From contig JAYJMR010000080.1 in assembly GCA_037074705.1 (NCBI GenBank), forward strand, positions 1 to 64,000: a stretch of DNA of 64,000 bases, in the 5' to 3' direction. The notes beneath the pieces were generated by a model that saw nothing but the letters and a program-made list of their open reading frames with translations, had not been told where the DNA came from and searched no databases. The DNA is from Zhengitettix transpicula. Its lineage: Eukaryota > Arthropoda > Insecta > Orthoptera > Tetrigidae. Positions 27,540 through 42,660 of the stretch are shown in pieces (the first letter of the stretch is position 1; each line of letters begins with the position of its first letter). Both the position numbers and the translations under genes were made by a program.

Positions 27540-28730
27540 GTTCTTTATAAAAATTACTCAAACCAGCACTTCTAAAATCTTAATCTATTAATACTAATTA
27601 ATATATCATAATATTTCGACGTTTCGACGACAAGTTTGGAATTTCACCAACCAAGAATCTTCAAATAACAAAGTCTTATTTCATAATAAATGATTCGATC
27701 TTTATAAAAATTACTCAAACCTGCACTTCTAAAATCTTAATCTATTAATATTAATTAATATATCATAATATTTCGACGTTTCGACGACAAGTTTGGAATT
27801 TCACCAACCAAGAATCTTCAAATATCAAAGTCTTATTTCATAATAAATGACTCGTTCTTTATAAAAATTTCTCAAACCAGCACTTCTAAAATCTTTATCT
27901 ATTAATATTAATTAATATATCAAAATATTTCGACGTTTCGACGACAAGTTTGGAATTTCACCAACCAAGAATCTTCAAATAACAAAGTCTTATTTCATAA
28001 TAAATGACTCGTTCTTTTTAAAAATTAGTCAAACCTGCACTTCTAAAATCTTAATCTATTAATATTAATTAATATATCGTAATATTTCGACGTTTCGACG
28101 ACAAGTTTGGAATTTCACCAACCAAGAATCTTCAAATAACAAAGTCTTATTTCATAATAAATGACTCGTTCTTTATAAAAATTACTCAAACCTGCACTTC
28201 TAAAATCTTAATCCATTAATATTAATTAATATATCGTAATATTTCGACGTTTCGACGACAAGTTTGGAATTTCACCAACCAAGAATCTTCAAATAACAAA
28301 GTCTTATTTCATAATAAATGACTCGTTCTTTATAAAAATTACTCAAACCTGCACTTCTAAAATGTTAATCCATTAATATTATTTAATATATCGTAATATT
28401 TCGACGTTTCGACGACAAGTTTGGAATTTCACCAACCAAGAATCTTCAAATAACAAAGTCTTATTTCATAATAAATGATTCGTTCTTTATAAAAATTACT
28501 CTAACCAGCACTTCTAAAATCTTTATCTATTAATATTAATTAATATATCATAATATTTCGACGTTTCGACGACAAGTTTGGAATTTCACCAACCAAGAAT
28601 CTTCAAATAACAAAGTCTTATTTCATAATAAATGACTCGTTCTTTATAAAAATTACTCAAACCAGCACTTCTAAAATCTTTATCTATTAATATTAATTAA
28701 TATATCAAAATATTTCGACGTTTCGACGAC
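27540..28730 (+). repeat. Long-range duplicated block, copy 2 (partner 15.1-16.4 kb)
   Basis: This block carries the ordered variants of 15140-16440: ACTAATT with ATCATAAT, GATTCGATC, AATATCAAAG, CTTTTTAAAAATTAG, ATGTTAATCC at 28362, then CTCTAACC with CTTTATC. It is flanked on both sides by unrelated variant neighbourhoods (the TATATATATT unit upstream, the TAATAATTATTAAT unit downstream). It therefore appears inserted between them rather than being part of a local tandem series. Confidence 0.83.
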
Positions 28731-30409
28731 AAGTTTGGAATTTCACCAACCAAGAATCTTCAAATAACAAAGTCTTATTTCATAATAAATGACTCGTTCT
28801 TTATAAAAATTACTCAAACCTGCACTTCTAAAATCTTAATCCATTAATAATTATTAATATATCGTAATATTTCGACGTTTCGACAACAAGTTTGGAATTT
28901 CACCAACCAAGAATCTTCAAATTACAAAGTCTTATTTCATAATAAATGACTCGTTCTTTATAAAAATTACTCAAACCAGCACTTCTAAAATCTTAATCCA
29001 TTAATATTAATTAATATATCGTAATATTTCGACGTTTCGACGACAAGTTTGGAATTTCACCAACCAAGAATCTTCAAATAACAAAGTCTTATTTCATAAT
29101 AAATGACTCGTTCTTTATAAAAATTATTTAAACCTGCACTTTTAAAATCTTAATCTATTAATATTAATTAATATATCCCAATATTTCGACGTTTCGACGA
29201 CAAGTTTGGAATTTCACCAACCAAGAATCTTCAAATAACAAAGTTTTATTTCATAATAAATGACTCGTTCTTTATAAAAATTACTCAAACCTGCACTTCT
29301 AAAATCTTAATCCATTAATATTAATTAATATATCGTAATATTTCGACGTTTCGACGACAAGTTTGGAATTTCACCAACCAAGAATCTTCAAATAACAAAG
29401 TCTTATTTCATAATAAATGACTCGTTCTTTATAAAAATTACTCAAACCTGCACTTCTAAAATCTTAATCTATTAATATTAATTAATATATCCCAATATTT
29501 CGACGTTTCGACGACAAGTTTTGAATTTCACCAACCAAGAATCTTCAAATAACAAAGTCTTATTTCATAATAAATGACTCGTTCTTTATAAAAATTACTC
29601 AAACCAGCACTTCTAAAATCTTAATCCATTAATATTAATTAATATATCGTAATATTTCGACGTTTCGACGACAAGTTTGGAATTTCACCAACCAAGAATC
29701 TTCAAATAACAAAGTCTTATTTCATAATAAATGACTCGTTCTTTATAAAAATTACTCAAACCAGCACTTCTAAAATCTTAATCCATTAATATTAATTAAT
29801 ATATCGTAATATTTCGACGTTTCGACGACAAGTTTGGAATTTCACCAACCAAGAATCTTCAAATAACAAAGTCTTATTTCATAATAAATGACTCGTTCTT
29901 TATAAAAATTACTCAAACCAGCACTTCTAAAATCTTAATCCATTAATATTAATTAATATATCGTAATATTTCGACGTTTCGACGACAAGTTTGGAATTTC
30001 ACCAACCAAGAATCTTCAAATAACAAAGTCTTATTTCATAATAAATGACTCGTTCTTTATAAAAATTACTCAAACCTGCACTTCTAAAATCTTAATCCAT
30101 TAATATTAATTAATATATCGTAATATTTCGACGTTTCGACGACAAGTTTGGAATTTCACCAACCAAGAATCTTCAAATAACAAAGTCTTATTTCATAATA
30201 AATGACTCGTTCTTTATAAAAATTACTCAAACCAGCACTTCTAAAATCTTAATCCATTAATATTATATAATATATCGTAATATTTCGACGTTTCAACGAC
30301 AAGTTTGGAATTTCACCAACCAAGAATCTTCAAATAACAAAGTCTTATTTCATAATAAATGACTCGTTCTTTATAAAAATTACTCAAACCTGCACTTCTA
30401 AAATCTTAA

Positions 30410-31140
30410 TCCATTAATGTTATTTAATATATCGTAATATTTCGACGTTTCGACGACAAGTTTGGAATTTCACCAACCAAGAATCTTCAAATAACAAAGT
30501 CTTATTTCATAATAAATGACTCGTTCTTTATAAAAATTACTCAAACCAGCACTTCTAAAATCTTAATCCATTAATATTAATTAATATATCGTAATATTTC
30601 GACGTTTCGACGACAAGTTTGGAATTTCACCAACCAAGAATCTTCAAATAACAAAGTCTTATTTCATAATAAATGACTCGTTCTTTATAAAAATTACTCA
30701 AACCAGCACTTCTAAAATCTTAATCCATTAATATTAATTAATATATCGTAATATTTCGACGTTTCGACGACAAGTTTGGAATTTCACCAACCAAGAATCT
30801 TCAAATAACAAAGTCTTATTTCATAATAAATGACTCGTTCTTTATAAAACTTACTCAAACCTGCACTTCTAAAATCTTAATCCATTAATATTAATTAATA
30901 TATCGTAATATTTCGACGTTTCGACGACAAGTTTGGAATTTCACCAACCAAGAATCTTCAAATAACAAAGTCTTATTTCATAATAAATGACTCGTTCTTT
31001 ATAAAAATTACTCAAACCAGCACTTCTAAAATCTTAATCCATTAATATTAATATATATATTGTAATATTTCGACGTTTCGACGACAAGTTTGGAATTTCA
31101 CCAACCAAGAATCTTCAATTAACAAAGTCTTATTTCATAA
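30410..31140 (+). repeat. Second copy of the 26.8-27.5 kb block
   Basis: All four diagnostic variants of the upstream copy are present at +3,611 bp. Upstream it continues into a unit with ATTATATAAT and GTTTCAACGAC (near 30262-30296), matching 25.24 kb at 32 monomers. This copy therefore preserves the decamer monomer that the 25.9-27.1 kb unit has lost. Confidence 0.85.
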
Positions 31141-31199
31141 TAAATGACTCGTTCTTTATAAAAATTACTCAAACCAGCACTTCTAAAATCTTAATCCAT

Positions 31200-33560
31200 T
31201 AATATTAATTAATATATCGTAATATTTCGACGTTTCGACGACAAGTTTGGAATTTCACCAACCAAGAATCTTCAAATAACAAAGTCTTATTTCATAATAA
31301 ATGACTCGTTCTTTATAAAAATTACTCAAACCTGCACTTCTAAAATCTTAATCCATTAATAATTATTAATATATCGTAATATTTCGACGTTTCGACAACA
31401 AGTTTGGAATTTCACCAACCAAGAATCTTCAAATTACAAAGTCTTATTTCATAATAAATGACTCGTTCTTTATAAAAATTACTCAAACCAGCACTTCTAA
31501 AATCTTAATCCATTAATATTAATTAATATATCGTAATATTTCGACGTTTCGACGACAAGTTTGGAATTTCACCAACCAAGAATCTTCAAATAACAAAGTC
31601 TTATTTCATAATAAATGACTCGTTCTTTATAAAAATTAGTCAAACCTGCACTTTTAAAATCTTAATCTATTAATATTAATTAATATATCCCAATATTTCG
31701 ACGTTTCGACGACAAGTTTGGAATTTCACCAACCAAGAATCTTCAAATAACAAAGTTTTATTTCATAATAAATGACTCGTTCTTTATAAAAATTACTCAA
31801 ACCTGCACTTCTAAAATCTTAATCCATTAATATTAATTAATATATCGTAATATTTCGACGTTTCGACGACAAGTTTGGAATTTCACCAACCAAGAATCTT
31901 CAAATAACAAAGTCTTATTTCATAATAAATGACTCGTTCTTTATAAAAATTACTCAAACCTGCACTTCTAAAATCTTAATCTATTAATATTAATTAATAT
32001 ATCCCAATATTTCGACGTTTCGACGACAAGTTTTGAATTTCACCAACCAAGAATCTTCAAATAACAAAGTCTTATTTCATAATAAATGACTCGTTCTTTA
32101 TAAAAATTACTCAAACCAGCACTTCTAAAATCTTAATCCATTAATATTAATTAATATATCGTAATATTTCGACGTTTCGACGACAAGTTTGGAATTTCAC
32201 CAACCAAGAATCTTCAAATAACAAAGTCTTATTTCATAATAAATGACTCGTTCTTTATAAAAATTACTCAAACCAGCACTTCTAAAATCTTAATCCATTA
32301 ATATTAATTAATATATCGTAATATTTCGACGTTTCGACGACAAGTTTGGAATTTCACCAACCAAGAATCTTCAAATAACAAAGTCTTATTTCATAATAAA
32401 TGACTCGTTCTTTATAAAACTTACTCAAACCTGCACTTCTAAAATCTTAGTCCATTAATATTAATTAATATATCGTAATATTTCGACGTTTCTACGACAA
32501 GTTTGGAATTTCACCAACCAAGAATCTTCAAATAACAAAGTCTTATTTCATAATAAATGACTCGTTCTTTATAAAAATTACTCAAACCAGCACTTCTAAA
32601 ATCTTAATCCATTAATATTAATTAATATATCGTAATATTTCGACGTTTCGACGACAAGTTTGGAATTTCACCAACCAAGAATCTTCAAATAACAAAGTCT
32701 TATTTCATAATAAATGACTCGTTCTTTATAAAAATTACTCAAACCAGCACTTCTAAAATCTTAATCCATTAATATTAATTAATATATCGTAATATTTCGA
32801 CGTTTCGACGACAAGTTTGGAATTTCACCAACCAAGAATCTTCAAATAACAAAGTCTTATTTCATAATAAATGACTCGTTCTTTATAAAAATTACTCAAA
32901 CCTGCACTTCTAAAATCTTAATCCATTAATAATTATTAATATATCGTAATATTTCGACGTTTCGACGACAAGTTTGGAATTTCACCAACCAAGAATCTTC
33001 AAATTACAAAGTCTTATTTCATAATAAATGACTCGTTCTTTATAAAAATTACTCAAACCAGCACTTCTAAAATCTTAATCCATTAATATTAATTAATATA
33101 TCGTAATATTTCGACGTTTCGACGACAAGTTTGGAATTTCACCAACCAAGAATCTTCAAATAACAAAGTCTTATTTCATAATAAATGACTCGTTCTTTAT
33201 AAAAATTAGTCAAACCTGCACTTTTAAAATCTTAATCTATTAATATTAATTAATATATCCCAATATTTCGACGTTTCGACGACAAGTTTGGAATTTCACC
33301 AACCAAGAATCTTCAAATAACAAAGTTTTATTTCATAATAAATGACTCGTTCTTTATAAAAATTACTCAAACCTGCACTTCTAAAATCTTAATCCATTAA
33401 TATTATTTAATATATCGTAATATTTCGACGTTTCGACGACAAGTTTGGAATTTCACCAACCAAGAATCTTCAAATAACAAAGTCTTATTTCATAATAAAT
33501 GACTCGTTCTTTATAAAAATTACTCAAACCTGCACTTCTAAAATCTTAATCTATTAATAT
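31200..33560 (+). repeat. Decamer pair (period 1,570 bp) marked by TAATAATTAT
   Basis: TAATAATTAT at 31357 recurs at 32927, and CAAATTACAAAG near 31431 recurs near 33001. CTTTTAAAATC near 31650 recurs near 33220, and AAGTTTTATTT near 31754 recurs near 33324. All are 10 x 157 bp apart. The same string also occurs 16 monomers upstream (28845), where CGACAACAAG (near 28882 and 31394) is shared by the first two copies but absent from the third. CAAGTTTTGAATT near 29517 recurs near 32028, again 16 monomers. Confidence 0.85.
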
Positions 33561-36500
33561 TAATTAATATATCCCAATATTTCGACGTTTCGACGACAAG
33601 TTTGGAATTTCACCAACCAAGAATCTTCAAATAACAAAGTCTTATTTAATAATAAATGACTCGTTCTTTATAAAAATTACTCAAACCTGCACTTCTAAAA
33701 TCTTAATCCATTAATATTAATTAATATATCGTAATATTTCGACGTTTCGACGACAAGTTTGGAATTTCACCAACCAAGAATCTTCAAATAACAAAGTCTT
33801 ATTTCATAATAAATGACTCGTTCTTTATAAAAATTACTCAAACCTGCACTTCTAAAATCTTATTCCATTAATATTAATTAATATATCGTAATATTTCGAC
33901 GTTTCGACGACAAGTTTGGAATTTCACCAACCAAGAATCTTCAAATAACAAAGTCTTATTTCATAATAAATGACTCGTTCTTTATAAAAATTACTCAAAC
34001 CTGCACTTCTAAAATCTTAATCCATTAATATTAATTAATATATCGTAATATTTCGACGTTTCGACGACAAGTTTGGAATTTCACCAACCAAGAATCTTCA
34101 AATAACAAAGTCTTATTTCATAATAAATGACTCGTTCTTTATAAAAATTACTCAAACCTGCACTTCTAAAATCTTAATCCATTAATATTAATTAATATAT
34201 CGTAATATTTCGACGTTTCGACGACAAGTTTGGAATTTCACCAACCAAGAATCTTCAAATAACAAAGTCTTATTTCATAATAAATGACTCGTTCTTTATA
34301 AAAATTACTCAAACCTGCACTTCTAAAATCTTAATCCATTAATATTAATTAATATATCGTAATGTTTCGACGTTTCGACGACAAGTTTGGAATTTCACCA
34401 ACCAAGAATCTTCAAATAACAAAGTCTTATTTCATAATAAATGACTCGTTCTTTTTAAAAATTAGTCAAACCTGCACTTCTAAAATCTTAATCTATTAAT
34501 ATTAATTAATATATCGTAATATTTCGACGTTTCGACGACAAGTTTGGAATTTCACCAACCAAGAATCTTCAAATAACAAAGTCTTATTTCATAATAAATG
34601 ACTCGTTCTATATAAAAATTACTCAAACCTGCACTTCTAAAATCTTAATCTATTAATATTAATTAATATATCCCAATATTTCGACGTTTCGACGACAAGT
34701 TTGGAATTTCACCAACCAAGAATCTTCAAATAACAAAGTCTTATTTCATAATAAATGACTCGTTCTTTATAAAAATTACTCAAACCTGCACTTCTAAAAT
34801 CTTAATCCATTAATATTAATTAATATATCGTAATATTTCGACGTTTCGACGACAAGTTTGGAATTTCACCAACCAAGAATCTTCAAATAACAAAGTCTTA
34901 TTTCATAATAAATGACTCGTTCTTTATAAAAATTACTCAAACCTGCACTTCTAAAATCTTATTTCATTAATATTAATTAATATATCCCAATATTTCGACG
35001 TTTCGACGACAAGTTTGGAATTTCACCAACCAAGAATCTTCAAATAACAAAGTCTTATTTCATAATAAATGACTCGTTCTTTATAAAAATTACTCAAACC
35101 TGCACTTCTAAAATCTTAATCCATTAATATTAATTAATATATCGTAATATTTCGACGTTTCGACGACAAGTTTGGAATTTCACCAACCAAGAATCTTCAA
35201 ATAACAAAGTCTTATTTCATAATAAATGACTCGTTCTTTATAAAAATTACTCAAACCTGCACTTCTAAAATCTTATTCCATTAATATTAATTAATATATC
35301 GTAATATTTCGACGTTTCGACGACAAGTTTGGAATTTCACCAACCAAGAATCTTCAAATAACAAAGTCTTATTTCATAATAAATGACTCGTTCTTTATAA
35401 AAATTACTCAAACCTGCACTTCTAAAATCTTAATCCATTAATATTAATTAATATATCGTAATATTTCGACGTTTCGACGACAAGTTTGGAATTTCACCAA
35501 CCAAGAATCTTCAAATAACAAAGTCTTATTTCATAATAAATGACTCGTTCTTTATAAAAATTACTCAAACCTGCACTTCTAAAATCTTAATCCATTAATA
35601 TTAATTAATATATCGTAATATTTCGACGTTTCGACGACAAGTTTGGAATTTCACCAACCAAGAATCTTCAAATAACAAAGTCTTATTTCATAATAAATGA
35701 CTCGTTCTTTATAAAAATTACTCAAACCTGCACTTCTAAAATCTTAATCTATTAATATTAATTAATATATCCCAATATTTCGACGTTTCGACGACAAGTT
35801 TGGAATTTCACCAACCAAGAATCTTCAAATAACAAAGTCTTATTTCATAATAAATGACTCGTTCTTTATAAAAATTACTCAAACCTGCACTTCTAAAATC
35901 TTAATCCATTAATATTAATTAATATATCGTAATATTTCGACGTTTCGACGACAAGTTTGGAATTTCACCAACCAAGAATCTTCAAATAACAAAGTCTTAT
36001 TTCATAATAAATGACTCGTTCTTTATAAAAATTACTCAAACCTGCACTTCTAAAATCTTATTTCATTAATATTAATTAATATATCGTAATATTTCGACGT
36101 TTCGACGACAAGTTTGGAATTTCACCAACCAAGAATCTTCAAATAACAAAGTCTTATTTCATAATAAATGACTCGTTCTTTATAAAAATTACTCAAACCT
36201 GGACTTCTAAAATCTTAATCCATTAATATTAATTAATATATCGTAATATTTCGACGTTTCGACGACAAGTTTGGAATTTCACCAACCAAGAATCTTCAAA
36301 TAACAAAGTCTTATTTCATAATAAATGACTCGTTCTTTATAAAAATTACTCAAACCTGCACTTCTAAAATCTTAATCCATTAATATTAATTAATATATCG
36401 TAATATTTCGACGTTTCGACGACAAGTTTGTAATTTCACCAACCAAGAATCTTCAAATAACAAAGTCTTATTTCATAATAAATGACTCGTTCTTTATAAA

Positions 36501-37790
36501 AATTACTCAAACCTGCACTTCTAAAATCTTAATCCATTAATATTTATTAATATATCGTAATATTTCGACGTTTCGACGACAAGTTTGGAATTTCACCAAC
36601 CAAGAATCTTCAAATAACAAAGTCTTATGTCATAATAAATGATTCGTTCTTTATAAAAATTACTCAAACCAGCACTTCTAAAATCTTCATCCATTAATAT
36701 TAATTAATATATCGTAATATTTCGACGTTTCGACGACAAGTTTGGAATTTCACCAACCAAGAATCTTCAAATAACAAAGTCTTATTTCATAATAAATGAC
36801 TCGTTCTTTATAAAAATTACTCAAATCAGCACTTCTAAAATCTTAATCCATTAATATTAATTTATATATCGTAATATTTCGACGTTTCGACGACAAGTTT
36901 GGAATTTCACCAACCAAGAATCTTCAAATAACAAAGTCTTATTTCATAATAAATGACTCGTTCTTTATAAAAATTACTCAAACCAGCACTTCTAAAATCT
37001 TAATCTATTAATATTAATTAATATATCCCAATATTTCGACGTTTCGACGACAAGTTTGGAATTTCACCAACCAAGAATCTTCAAATAACAAAGTCTTATT
37101 TCATAATAAATGACTCGTTCTTTATAAAAATTACTCAAACCTGCACTTCTAAAATCTTAATCCATTAATATTAATTAATATATCGTAATATTTCGACGTT
37201 TCGACGACAAGTTTGGAATTTCACCAACCAAGAATCTTCAAATAACAAAGGCTTATTTCATAATAAATGACTCGTTCTTTATAAAAATTACTCAAACCTG
37301 CACTTCTAAAATCTTAATCCATTAATATTAATTAATATATCGTAATATTTCGACGTTTCGACGACAAGTTTGGAATTTCACCAACCAAGAATCTTCAAAT
37401 AACAAAGTCTTATTTCATAATAAATGACTCGTTCTTTATAAAAATTAGTCAAACCTGCACTTCTAAAATCTTAATCTATTAATATTAATTAATATATCCC
37501 AATATTTCGACGTTTCGACGACAAGTTTGGAATTTCACCAACCAAGAATCTTCAAATAACAAAGTCTTATTTCATAATAAATGACTCGTTCTTTATAAAA
37601 ATTATTCAAACCTGCACTTCTAAAATCTTAATCCATTAATATTAATTAATATATCGTAATATTTCGACGTTTCGACGACAAGTTTGGAATTTCACCAACC
37701 AAGAATCTTCAAATAACAAAGTCTTATTTCATAATAAATGACTCGTTCTTTATAAAAATTACTCAAACCTGCACTTCTAAAATGTTAATC
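33560..37790 (+). repeat. Mostly consensus-like monomers with few private variants
   Basis: Units here are dominated by the CCTGCACTT, ATCCATTA, ATCGTAAT state with scattered ATCCCAAT and CTTATTCC or CTTATTTC units. One CTTTTTAAAAATTAG unit lies near 34453. I saw no clear higher-order period, although a CTTATTTC with ATCCCAAT unit near 34965 echoes one near 3727. Low marker density limits what can be read by eye. Confidence 0.7.
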
Positions 37791-37899
37791 CATTAATAAT
37801 TATTAATATATCGTAATATTTCGACGTTTCGACGACAAGTTTGGAATTTCACCAACCAAGAATCTTCAAATAACAAAGTCTTATTTCATAATAAATGAC

Positions 37900-40150
37900 T
37901 CGTTCTTTATAAAAATTACTCAAACCTGCACTTCTAAAATCTTAATCCATTAATAATTATTAATATATCGTAATATTTCGACGTTTCGACGACAAGTTTG
38001 GAATTTCACCAACCAAGAATCTTCAAATAACAAAGTCTTATTTCATAATAAATGACTCGTTCTTTATAAAAATTACTCAAACCAGCACTTCTAAAATCTT
38101 AATCCATTAATATTAATTAATATATCGTAATATTTCGACGTTTCGACGACAAGTTTGGAATTTCACCAACCAAGAATCTTCAAATAACAAAGTCTTATTT
38201 CATAATAAATGACTCGTTCTTTATAAAAATTAGTCAAACCTGCACTTTTAAAATCTTAATCTATTAATATTAATTAATATATCCCAATATTTCGACGTTT
38301 CGACGACAAGTTTGGAATTTCACCAACCAAGAATCTTCAAATAACAAAGTTTTATTTCATAATAAATGACTCGTTCTTTATAAAAATTACTCAAACCTGC
38401 ACTTCTAAAATCTTAATCCATTAATATTAATTAATATATCGTAATATTTCGACGTTTCGACGACAAGTTTGGAATTTCACCAACCAAGAATCTTCAAATA
38501 ACAAAGTCTTATTTCATAATAAATGACTCGTTCTTTATAAAAATTACTCAAACCTGCACTTCTAAAATCTTAATCTATTAATATTAATTAATATATCCCA
38601 ATATTTCGACGTTTCGACGACAAGTTTGGAATTTCACCAACCAAGAATCTTCAAATAACAAAGTCTTATTTCATAATAAATGACTCGTTCTTTATAAAAA
38701 TTACTCAAACCTGCACTTCTAAAATCTTAATCCATTAATATTAATTAATATATCGTAATATTTCGACGTTTCGACGACAAGTTTGGAATTTCACCAACCA
38801 AGAATCTTCAAATAACAAAGTCTTATTTCATAATAAATGACTCGTTCTTTATAAAAATTACTCAAACCTGCACTTCTAAAATCTTATTCCATTAATATTA
38901 ATTAATATATCGTAATATTTCGACGTTTCGAAGACAAGTTTGGAATTTCACCAACCAAGAATCTTCAAATAACAAAGTCTTATTTCATAATAAATGACTC
39001 GTTCTTTATAAAAATTACTCAAACCTGCACTTCTAAAATCTTAATCCATTAATATTAATTAATATATCGTAATATTTCGACGTTTCGACGACAAGTTTGG
39101 AATTTCACCAACCAAGAATCTTCAAATAACAAAGTCTTATTTCATAATAAATGACTCGTTCTTTATAAAAATTAGTCAAACCTGCACTTCTAAAATCTTA
39201 ATCCATTAATATTAATTAATATATCGTAATATTTCGACGTTTCGACGACAAGTTTGGAATTTCACCAACCAAGAATCTTCAAATAACAAAGTCTTATTTC
39301 ATAATAAATGACTCGTTCTTTATAAAAATTACTCAAACCTGCACTTCTTAAATCTTAATCCATTAATATTATTTAATATATCGTAATATTTCGACGTTTC
39401 GACGACAAGTTTGGAATTTCACCAACCAAGAATCTTCAAATAACAAAGTCTTATTTCATAATAAATGATTCGTTCTTTATAAAAATTACTCAAACCAGCA
39501 CTTCTAAAATCTTCATCCATTAATATTAATTAATATATCGTAATATTTCGACGTTTCGACGACAAGTTTGGAATTTCACCAACCAAGAATCTTCAAATAA
39601 CAAAGTCTTATTTCATAATAAATGACTCGTTCTTTATAAAAATTACTTAAACCAGCACTTCTAAAATCTTAATCCATTAATATTAATTTATATATCGTAA
39701 TATTTCGACGTTTCGACGACAAGTTTGGAATTTCACCAACCAAGAATCTTCAAATAACAAAGTCTTATTTCATAAAAAATGACTCGTTCTTTATAAAAAT
39801 TACTCAAACCAGCACTTCTAAAATCTTAATCTATTAATATTAATTAATATATCCCAATATTTCGACGTTTCGACGACAAGTTTGGAATTTCACCAACCAA
39901 GAATGTTCAAATAACAAAGTCTTATTTCATAATAAATGACTCGTTCTTTATAAAAATTACTCAAACCTGCACTTCTAAAATCTTAATCCATTAATATTAA
40001 TTAATATATCGTAATATTTCGACGTTTCGACGACAAGTTTGGAATTTCACCAACCAAGAATCTTCAAATAACAAAGGCTTATTTCATAATAAATGACTCG
40101 TTCTTTATAAAAATTACTCAAACCTGCACTTCTAAAATCTTAATCCATTA
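37900..40150 (+). repeat. 16-mer segmental duplication, copy 1
   Basis: Markers recur at exactly 2,512 bp (16 x 157): TAATAATTAT 37951 and 40463, TTCGAAGAC near 38928 and 41440, CTTCTTAAATC near 39345 and 41857, GAATGTTC 39901 and 42413, AAAGGCTTA near 40074 and 42586. A second TAATAATTAT unit lies immediately upstream at 37794, one monomer away, so this unit was duplicated once more on this side only. Confidence 0.88.
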
Positions 40151-40419
40151 ATATTAATTAATATATCGTAATATTTCGATGTTTCGAAGACAAGTTTGGA
40201 ATTTCACCAACCAAGAATCTTCAAATAACAAAGTCTTATTTCATAATAAATGACTCGTTCTTTATAAAAATTACTCAAACCTGCACTTCTAAAATCTTAA
40301 TCCATTAATATTAATTAATATATCGTAATATTTCGACGTTTCGACGACAAGTTTGGAATTTCACCAACCAAGAATCTTCAAATAACAAAGTCTTATTTCA
40401 TAATAAATGACTCGTTCTT

Positions 40420-42660
40420 TATAAAAATTACTCAAACCTGCACTTCTAAAATCTTAATCCATTAATAATTATTAATATATCGTAATATTTCGACGTTTCG
40501 ACGACAAGTTTGGAATTTCACCAACCAAGAATCTTCAAATAACAAAGTCTTATTTCATAATAAATGACTCGTTCTTTATAAAAATTACTCAAACCAGCAC
40601 TTCTAAAATCTTAATCCATTAATATTAATTAATATATCGTAATATTTCGACGTTTCGACGACAAGTTTGGAATTTCACCAACCAAGAATCTTCAAATAAC
40701 AAAGTCTTATTTCATAATAAATGACTCGTTCTTTATAAAAATTAGTCAAACCTGCACTTTTAAAATCTTAATCTATTAATATTAATTAATATATCCCAAT
40801 ATTTCGACGTTTCGACGACAAGTTTGGAATTTCACCAACCAAGAATCTTCAAATAACAAAGTTTTATTTCATAATAAATGACTCGTTCTTTATAAAAATT
40901 ACTCAAACCTGCACTTCTAAAATCTTAATCCATTAATATTAATTAATATATCGTAATATTTCGACGTTTCGACGACAAGTTTGGAATTTCACCAACCAAG
41001 AATCTTCAAATAACAAAGTCTTATTTCATAATAAATGACTCGTTCTTTATAAAAATTACTCAAACCTGCACTTCTAAAATCTTAATCTATTAATATTAAT
41101 TAATATATCCCAATATTTCGACGTTTCGACGACAAGTTTGGAATTTCACCAACCAAGAATCTTCAAATAACAAAGTCTTATTTCATAATAAATGACTCGT
41201 TCTTTATAAAAATTACTCAAACCTGCACTTCTAAAATCTTAATCCATTAATATTAATTAATATATCGTAATATTTCGACGTTTCGACGACAAGTTTGGAA
41301 TTTCACCAACCAAGTATCTTCAAATAACAAAGTCTTATTTCATAATAAATGACTCGTTCTTTATAAAAATTACTCAAACCTGCACTTCTAAAATCTTATT
41401 CCATTAATATTAATTAATATATCGTAATATTTCGACGTTTCGAAGACAAGTTTGGAATTTCACCAACCAAGAATCTTCAAATAACAAAGTCTTATTTCAT
41501 AATAAATGACTCGTTCTTTATAAAAATTACTCAAACCTGCACTTCTAAAATCTTAATCCATTAATATTAATTAATATATCGTAATATTTCGACGTTTCGA
41601 CGACAAGTTTGGAATTTCACCAACCAAGAATCTTCAAATAACAAAGTCTTATTTCATAATAAATGACTCGTTCTTTATAAAAATTAGTCAAACCTGCACT
41701 TCTAAAATCTTAATCCATTAATATTAATTAATATATCGTAATATTTCGACGTTTCGACGACAAGTTTGGAATTTCACCAACCAAGAATCTTCAAATAACA
41801 AAGTCTTATTTCATAATAAATGACTCGTTCTTTATAAAAATTACTCAAACCTGCACTTCTTAAATCTTAATCCATTAATATTATTTAATATATCGTAATA
41901 TTTCGACGTTTCGACGACAAGTTTGGAATTTCACCAACCAAGAATCTTCAAATAACAAAGTCTTATTTCATAATAAATGATTCGTTCTTTATAAAAATTA
42001 CTCAAACCAGCACTTCTAAAATCTTCATCCATTAATATTAATTAATATATCGTAATATTTCGACGTTTCGACGACAAGTTTGGAATTTCACCAACCAAGA
42101 ATCTTCAAATAACAAAGTCTTATTTCATAATAAATGACTCGTTCTTTATAAAAATTACTTAAACCAGCACTTCTAAAATCTTAATCCATTAATATTAATT
42201 TATATATCGTAATATTTCGACGTTTCGACGACAAGTTTGGAATTTCACCAACCAAGAATCTTCAAATAACAAAGTCTTATATCATAATAAATGACTCGTT
42301 CTTTATAAAAATTACTCAAACCAGCACTTCTAAAATCTTAATCTATTAATATTAATTAATATATCCCAATATTTCGACGTTTCGACGACAAGTTTGGAAT
42401 TTCACCAACCAAGAATGTTCAAATAACAAAGTCTTATTTCATAATAAATGACTCGTTCTTTATAAAAATTACTCAAACCTGCACTTCTAAAATCTTAATC
42501 CATTAATATTAATTAATATATCGTAATATTTCGACGTTTCGACGACAAGTTTGGAATTTCACCAACCAAGAATCTTCAAATAACAAAGGCTTATTTCATA
42601 ATAAATGACTCGTTCTTTATAAAAATTACTCAAACCTGCACTTCTAAAATCTTAATCCAT
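40420..42660 (+). repeat. 16-mer segmental duplication, copy 2
   Basis: This copy carries the markers of 37.9-40.15 kb at +2,512 bp. It adds its own AAGTATC near 41314 and CTTATATCATAAT near 42280, which are absent from copy 1; copy 1 has TTCATAAAAAATG near 39770 at the latter place. Its downstream end merges into the decamer series at 41.8-46.5 kb. Confidence 0.86.
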
